This document shows, in pieces, positions 62,957-64,000 of a DNA stretch of 64,000 nt (positions are counted from its first letter, which is position 1; each line of letters begins with the position of its first letter). Origin of the DNA: Paramecium sonneborni (lineage: Eukaryota > Ciliophora > Oligohymenophorea > Peniculida > Parameciidae); contig CAJJDN010000068.1 of assembly GCA_905182985.1 (NCBI GenBank), positions 23,453 to 87,452 on the forward strand, read 5' to 3'. A program made the position numbers and the translations under genes. The notes below the pieces were generated by a model. The model did no database searches. It was given only the letters and a program-made list of their open reading frames with translations, and had not been told where the DNA came from.

Positions 62957-63793
62957 TCAGGGTAATTTTTCAAAATATTCTCTATCAAACTCTTTCCTCC
63001 TATCTTAAAGAAGCTTTTTTTCCTTCTCTTATTCTTTTTCCTTTATTTATTTGAATTATAAAGCAAGATTTGGAGTTGCGATTTTTCTGTTTTTGTAAAG
63101 ATTAAACTATTTCTAAGTTATTCTCTTTTTAGCTTGAGAATTCTGTTGATTAGTATCAAATACAACTTCAAATTATTAAGTAGTATTTGAAAAAGGTTAA
63201 AGAGTTGATCCCATATGTAACTTACTTGATTTACTTCTATCAGTAAATACTTTTGCTGGCTAATTCTCCTTTATTTTTGTATAAGAAAGCTATTTATTGA
63301 ATTCTTCCAAAATAGGTTGGCTTGTATCTCTATGTGTATCTCTACTCATCTTCTAAGTTTTTATTGTATTTCTACATTCCTCTAAAGTCATTGGTCTTTA
63401 TATATCCTATTCATTTGAGATTCTACCTATCGATAAGCCTTACAAAGATGGATCTTATTTAAAGTCTATACTTTTACTTGGTTTAGATTGCAAATGTAAT
63501 GGCAGAAGAGGATATTTATTTTTCTATAATTGAACAATCTCTTTTAAAACAGAGTGATAATTTTCCTCTTCTATTTAGAACTTGAATTGGATTTTGGCTA
63601 AATTCTAATATTTTTTTTTTGGTTTCGGCTCTTCTATTTCAGGTACTTTATAATGTTTAGAAGCTGTTGTAACTAAAAAATTCTTAGCCTTGAGCTAACT
63701 CAACGATATCATTTCATTGTTAATTGGTTGAATACACAATGTTTGACCAAAAGAGTTGATGTAATCAATAATATTTTAATTCATGAAACTCAT
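62957..63793 (-). CDS. Hypothetical charged protein, 278 aa
   Basis: Intronless frame of 279 codons, ATG 63793 to TGA 62957, 31 bp upstream of the next minus-strand gene's start, so the two could share expression. An in-frame ATG at 63895 would add 34 hydrophobic/basic residues; the shorter start is preferred. The N-terminal 90 residues appear ordered (YINSFGQTLCIQPINNEMISL), the rest is Lys/Ser/Pro-rich with KVPEIEEPKPKKK and a charged C-terminal helix (KEKEQEKEKKLLQDRRKEFD). No known domain. Confidence 0.65.
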
Positions 63794-63895
63794 TAATAAC
63801 TCTTCAATATAGAACCTATATAGGCACTCATTTAATTTAATGTATTTAAACAATTGACAAGTTATAATACTTATCTTATGTATAATTTTATACAT

Positions 63896-64000
63896 AAAAA
63901 TTGTTATCATATATATATCTTAATTTCTTTTTGGATATCATATTATTTTATCCTCTTTTCGAATTCTTTTAAATGCTATAAAATTTAAATAATTGTATAT
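63896..64000. other. Window edge, nothing assigned
   Basis: The last 105 bp are AT-rich and hold no interpretable frame; a neighbouring gene may begin or end outside. Confidence 0.5.

Overview
The window looks like macronuclear DNA of a ciliate, most probably Paramecium. In more than forty genes TAA and TAG sit inside conserved protein domains where glutamine fits, and TGA is the only stop. Introns are tiny (19-34 nt, GT...AG, usually ending TAG), DNA is very AT-rich, intergenic gaps are often 10-250 bp, and one gene encodes a trichocyst matrix protein. Standard-code ORF calling fails here. The gene models below were read by hand with TAA/TAG = Gln and with introns removed; for most of them the spliced length is an exact multiple of three, which is an internal check.

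Layout. 0-11.5 kb: divergent actin, two unknown proteins, a membrane protein, an ELMO-domain protein, a U3 snoRNA (minus strand), an RBR ubiquitin ligase, a MORN-repeat protein, an Asn-rich protein and a C2-like Lys-rich protein. 11.5-23 kb: kinesin-13, a poly-Gln coiled-coil protein, RNA polymerase II subunit RPB9, calcineurin A with an odd 24-bp insert, a dead protein-kinase gene, coiled-coil proteins, a UPF0390-like protein, a trichocyst matrix protein and a J-domain protein. 23-34 kb: Myb-repeat protein, CDP-diacylglycerol synthase, SCP-type (NLI-interacting-factor-like) phosphatase, a large LRR protein, tRNA-Leu(UAA) and a ULK/ATG1-like kinase. 34-46 kb: kinesin-9, RBBP4/MSI1-type WD40 protein, a basic protein with a PP1-docking-like motif, a kinase, a gene-remnant zone, a dual-specificity phosphatase, a RING/B-box protein and a second kinase. 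46-56 kb: mitochondrial ATP synthase gamma, EF-hand, BTB, PP2C and paired-zinc-finger proteins, phosphoglycerate kinase and a secreted class 3 lipase. 56-64 kb: a giant surface-type membrane protein with repeated beta-sandwich-like units, then two coiled-coil/charged proteins.

The genes do not form a single pathway. The mixture (kinesin-9 and -13, MORN and LRR proteins, trichocyst protein, many kinases and phosphatases) is what a ciliated, secretory unicell with a compact somatic genome would carry. I found no CRISPR array, no transposon and no bacterial-type operon. The most unusual items are the 24-bp non-intron-like insert with an in-frame TGA in calcineurin A, the actin lacking two hydrolysis-related residues, several stopless introns of length 3n, two remnant zones, and proteins with unassigned C-terminal domains.
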